A stretch of DNA of 64,000 bases from Capitulum mitella. Lineage: Eukaryota; Arthropoda; Thecostraca; Pollicipedomorpha; Pollicipedidae. Position 1 is the first letter of the stretch. Each line of letters opens with the position of its first letter. Both the position numbers and the translations under genes were made by a program. The stretch spans positions 23,676,122 through 23,740,121 of the forward strand of contig CP099843.1 in NCBI GenBank assembly GCA_030062745.1, read 5' to 3'. Below the pieces are notes generated by a model, which worked only from the letters and a program-made list of their open reading frames with translations, made no database searches and had not been told where the DNA came from. Below, piece after piece: positions 61,990-64,000 of the stretch.

Positions 61990-64000
61990 ATAAACTTGGA
62001 TTATTGACAATTCAGTTATGGTGAATATCTTGTCAGTTACGAATTATATGAAATGATTTTAATGAAAATTGACGTCATGTACAAAAATTGCTAATAATTC
62101 GTCCAGTACTGTATATGTTTTCTCATAGCTAACTGCATGACACCGAGAAATGGCCTGAATCTCAAGGGCTGTGACTAAACACGCTTAGGTAAAGATACCA
62201 GCGCACAAGTAAAGGTCCGCGGATGCCGATACACGTCTAATTTCCCAGATTTGTTCATTATATACGCCGAAACCTTGAGTTAAACACACGGCATTTCTCG
62301 CGGCAGCTCTAGGCGTGCGCTGCTGCTGCATGCGGTCACAAATTGACGGGAACTAATTTTAGCGTTCCTTTATTTTTGCGAAAAAAGACGATTTTTGTAA
62401 ATTTTATTGATCTTAATGGTTCTTGTGATGGTTTTTGATGTTTAAATTTTGGAAAAAATCATTAGGTACCAGTCTACACAATTAACGGAGGTTTATTCGC
62501 GAGAGCCTGTTTATTTACAAAATATGCTACTTTTTCAAACTTTTTGAGGTTCCTGGTATTACTTACGTCTGTGCAGGCTAGTTCTGCCATTTTCTACCCA
62601 TGCTGATTAATTCATCGCCGATTTTGACGATGGTACATTTTGGCCCACTACAGTTATTCGTGATCTGACCTCAGGTCAATGGCTGGAAGTCATTAATACT
62701 TTGCCCAATGACGGTAACTAGATGTCTGCTTCACTCCACACTAAAAATGTTATGAAATATTCCGTCAATGTCCGAAAAAACGACATGTTTTAAAAATGGG
62801 CTTGACCTTAGGTCAATGACCCGGAAAATTTCGAAAAATCTGAGATAGCAGGTTTGTTGCATCTATCACGTTTATTAAACCCTGAAAACATTACTGAGAT
62901 ATCTTGCTTTGCGAAAAAGTTAGAGGGCGCTAATCTTTTTTGGACATAGGTCTGTTTGATCTGACCTAGGTCAGGCACCTAACCTGACCTGACCTGAGGT
63001 CAAAATTTCGAAACTAGATGTAAAATTTATGAAGCAAAGGGTACACAAAATTTTGTGAGTCTGTGTTTGTTCGTTCTCTCGCAATCTCAGAAAAACCTCG
63101 GGGTGGGCAGTCAGCTGCCCCCCCCCCCCAGTCGGGGACGGGTTAAATATGAGATAAATTGCCTGAAATTGCTGCCTTTTGTTGTAAATTTCGTCATATG
63201 CCTGCGGCACACGACAAAATTTCACTTTTACCCTCCCCCAGGAAAATCCTGGCATCGTGCCTGAAAGAACCAGTTACAGAATCATTTTTCTTTAGAAAGA
63301 ATAAAACAAAAGGCGAAAGAAAAAGGATCCTTTGTGAAACAACAAATGAAAGTCACTAGCCGCACTCTCCCAGTGAAAAATGAACGTCTGTGTAGTCGAA
63401 CAGAAGGAACCCAATTCGAATACCAAACTGATTGCCAGTACATTTCATATATTTTTGCGACAAAATCAATCTGTGACTGGCGGCCAGGGACTATCCCAAA
63501 CCATCGAAGGAGCTTGAGGGGGGAGGGAGGATCCATGGCTCCCATTTTTTGTAACATGAATGTCTTATGCGGAAAACTTTGGTCCCCCCTTTCCGGTGTT
63601 CCATACACCCGAGCTACCTCGATCCAGTCACTGCCAGTCAACTTCCCGTTAAGCCGTTCGTTTTACCCGAGCTCTTTGTCAATATGGTCACTATATTATG
63701 ACGAGCGTTCCCTTGGCCGAAACGAACCAGACTCGATGACAGCTATGTTAGACGTCCCTTGTCATGAAACAAATGGCCTCCGGTCAAGAGTGGATGTGTA
63801 AGCATTGCTTCCGACTCTGCAACGGCATTAATTTTCGGTTGTATACTTGCGTGAAAAGGAAGCCGCCCAAAAATACAGCTGGCTCGCGATCTCACCCAAC
63901 CCTCAAAAGGATTCCATGAGAATACGAACATCTCTATCGCCCCAATCGGCCCGCGCCCCGCCACGGCCACCGTAGCGATAGGAATTTGGAGCGGCTGAAA

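Larger units (their letters stand above)
60568..62111 (+). mobile_element. Tc1/mariner transposon with intron-containing DD34E transposase
   Basis: Complete element of 1544 bp. Both ends begin CAGTACTGGAC and form inverted repeats of about 27 bp with one mismatch, flanked by TA on each side (60566..60567 and 62112..62113), the Tc1/mariner target duplication. It sits inside a TTAA element (60375..63142). The related copy at 4129..5339 has no insertion at the matching point, so this insertion followed the outer duplication. It encodes one transposase in two exons with a frameshift. The ends are well kept, so the insertion looks recent. Confidence 0.95.
60375..63142 (+). mobile_element. TTAA element, family B, split by a Tc1/mariner
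   Basis: Ends CCCGCGCAAGACC and GTCGGGGACGGG with TTAA at 60371..60374 and 63143..63146. Without the nested transposon at 60568..62111 it is about 1.2 kb, like the other copies. It is the right-arm counterpart of 4129..5339. Confidence 0.85.
55274..64000 (+). repeat. Outer segmental duplication, right arm
   Basis: Counterpart of 288..6181, longer because of a 1.2 kb family A TTAA element and a 1.5 kb Tc1/mariner inserted after duplication. It carries the duplicate GT31 exon. The two arms are about 55 kb apart. No target duplication or transposon ends were seen at the left border; the GC-rich minisatellite at 54740..55270 touches it. Confidence 0.9.

Overview
The window looks like a stretch of a large, repeat-rich invertebrate animal genome. 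It has one gene split into short exons with GT-AG introns of up to about 16 kb, microsatellites, a DD34E Tc1/mariner transposon, non-LTR retrotransposon fragments and several families of TTAA-flanked DNA elements. No prokaryotic operon, CRISPR array, rRNA or tRNA is visible. I cannot name the species; an arthropod or other invertebrate would fit, but that is inference.

The only host gene I can support is on the minus strand and spans most of the left half: a beta-1,3-galactosyltransferase-like enzyme of family GT31. Five exons (37977..38347, 33976..34106, 28257..28447, 12286..12427, 2210..2519) join with matching splice phases into about 380 residues. They carry a signal anchor, the region before the DxD, the DDD metal site, the aspartate-rich DDVYVTG motif and a C-terminal tail. 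A short 5' exon with the start codon is still missing; 42494..42641 is a weak candidate. Between the exons are introns full of mobile elements and degenerate GC-rich minisatellites.

Two duplications shape the window. The outer one pairs 288..6181 with 55274..64000 in direct orientation. It includes the last GT31 exon, so the exon at 58399..58708 probably belongs to a second gene copy whose 5' part lies beyond the right edge. The right copy gained a 1.2 kb TTAA element (56683..57885) and a Tc1/mariner (60568..62111) that the left copy lacks. The inner pair, 16490..22258 and 22759..28415, is nearly identical and flanks a gap of exactly 500 Ns. I read it as a probable assembly (haplotype) duplication, with a broken second copy of the DDD exon at the gap edge.

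The rest is mobile DNA and its debris: at least two families of 1.2 kb non-autonomous TTAA elements rich in AGGTCA/TGACCT half-sites, a larger possible relative at 47694..49533, a LINE split by one of these elements, an end-swapped TTAA element, a fold-back element, a 155 bp tandem array with one inverted unit, and five GC-rich minisatellite fields of which two share a period near 265 bp. I found no clearly new biochemical system. The most informative points are the reconstructed GT31 gene, the probable gene duplication, the paralogous empty site showing TTAA insertion, the spread of nuclear-receptor-like half-sites by transposons, and the likely false duplication.
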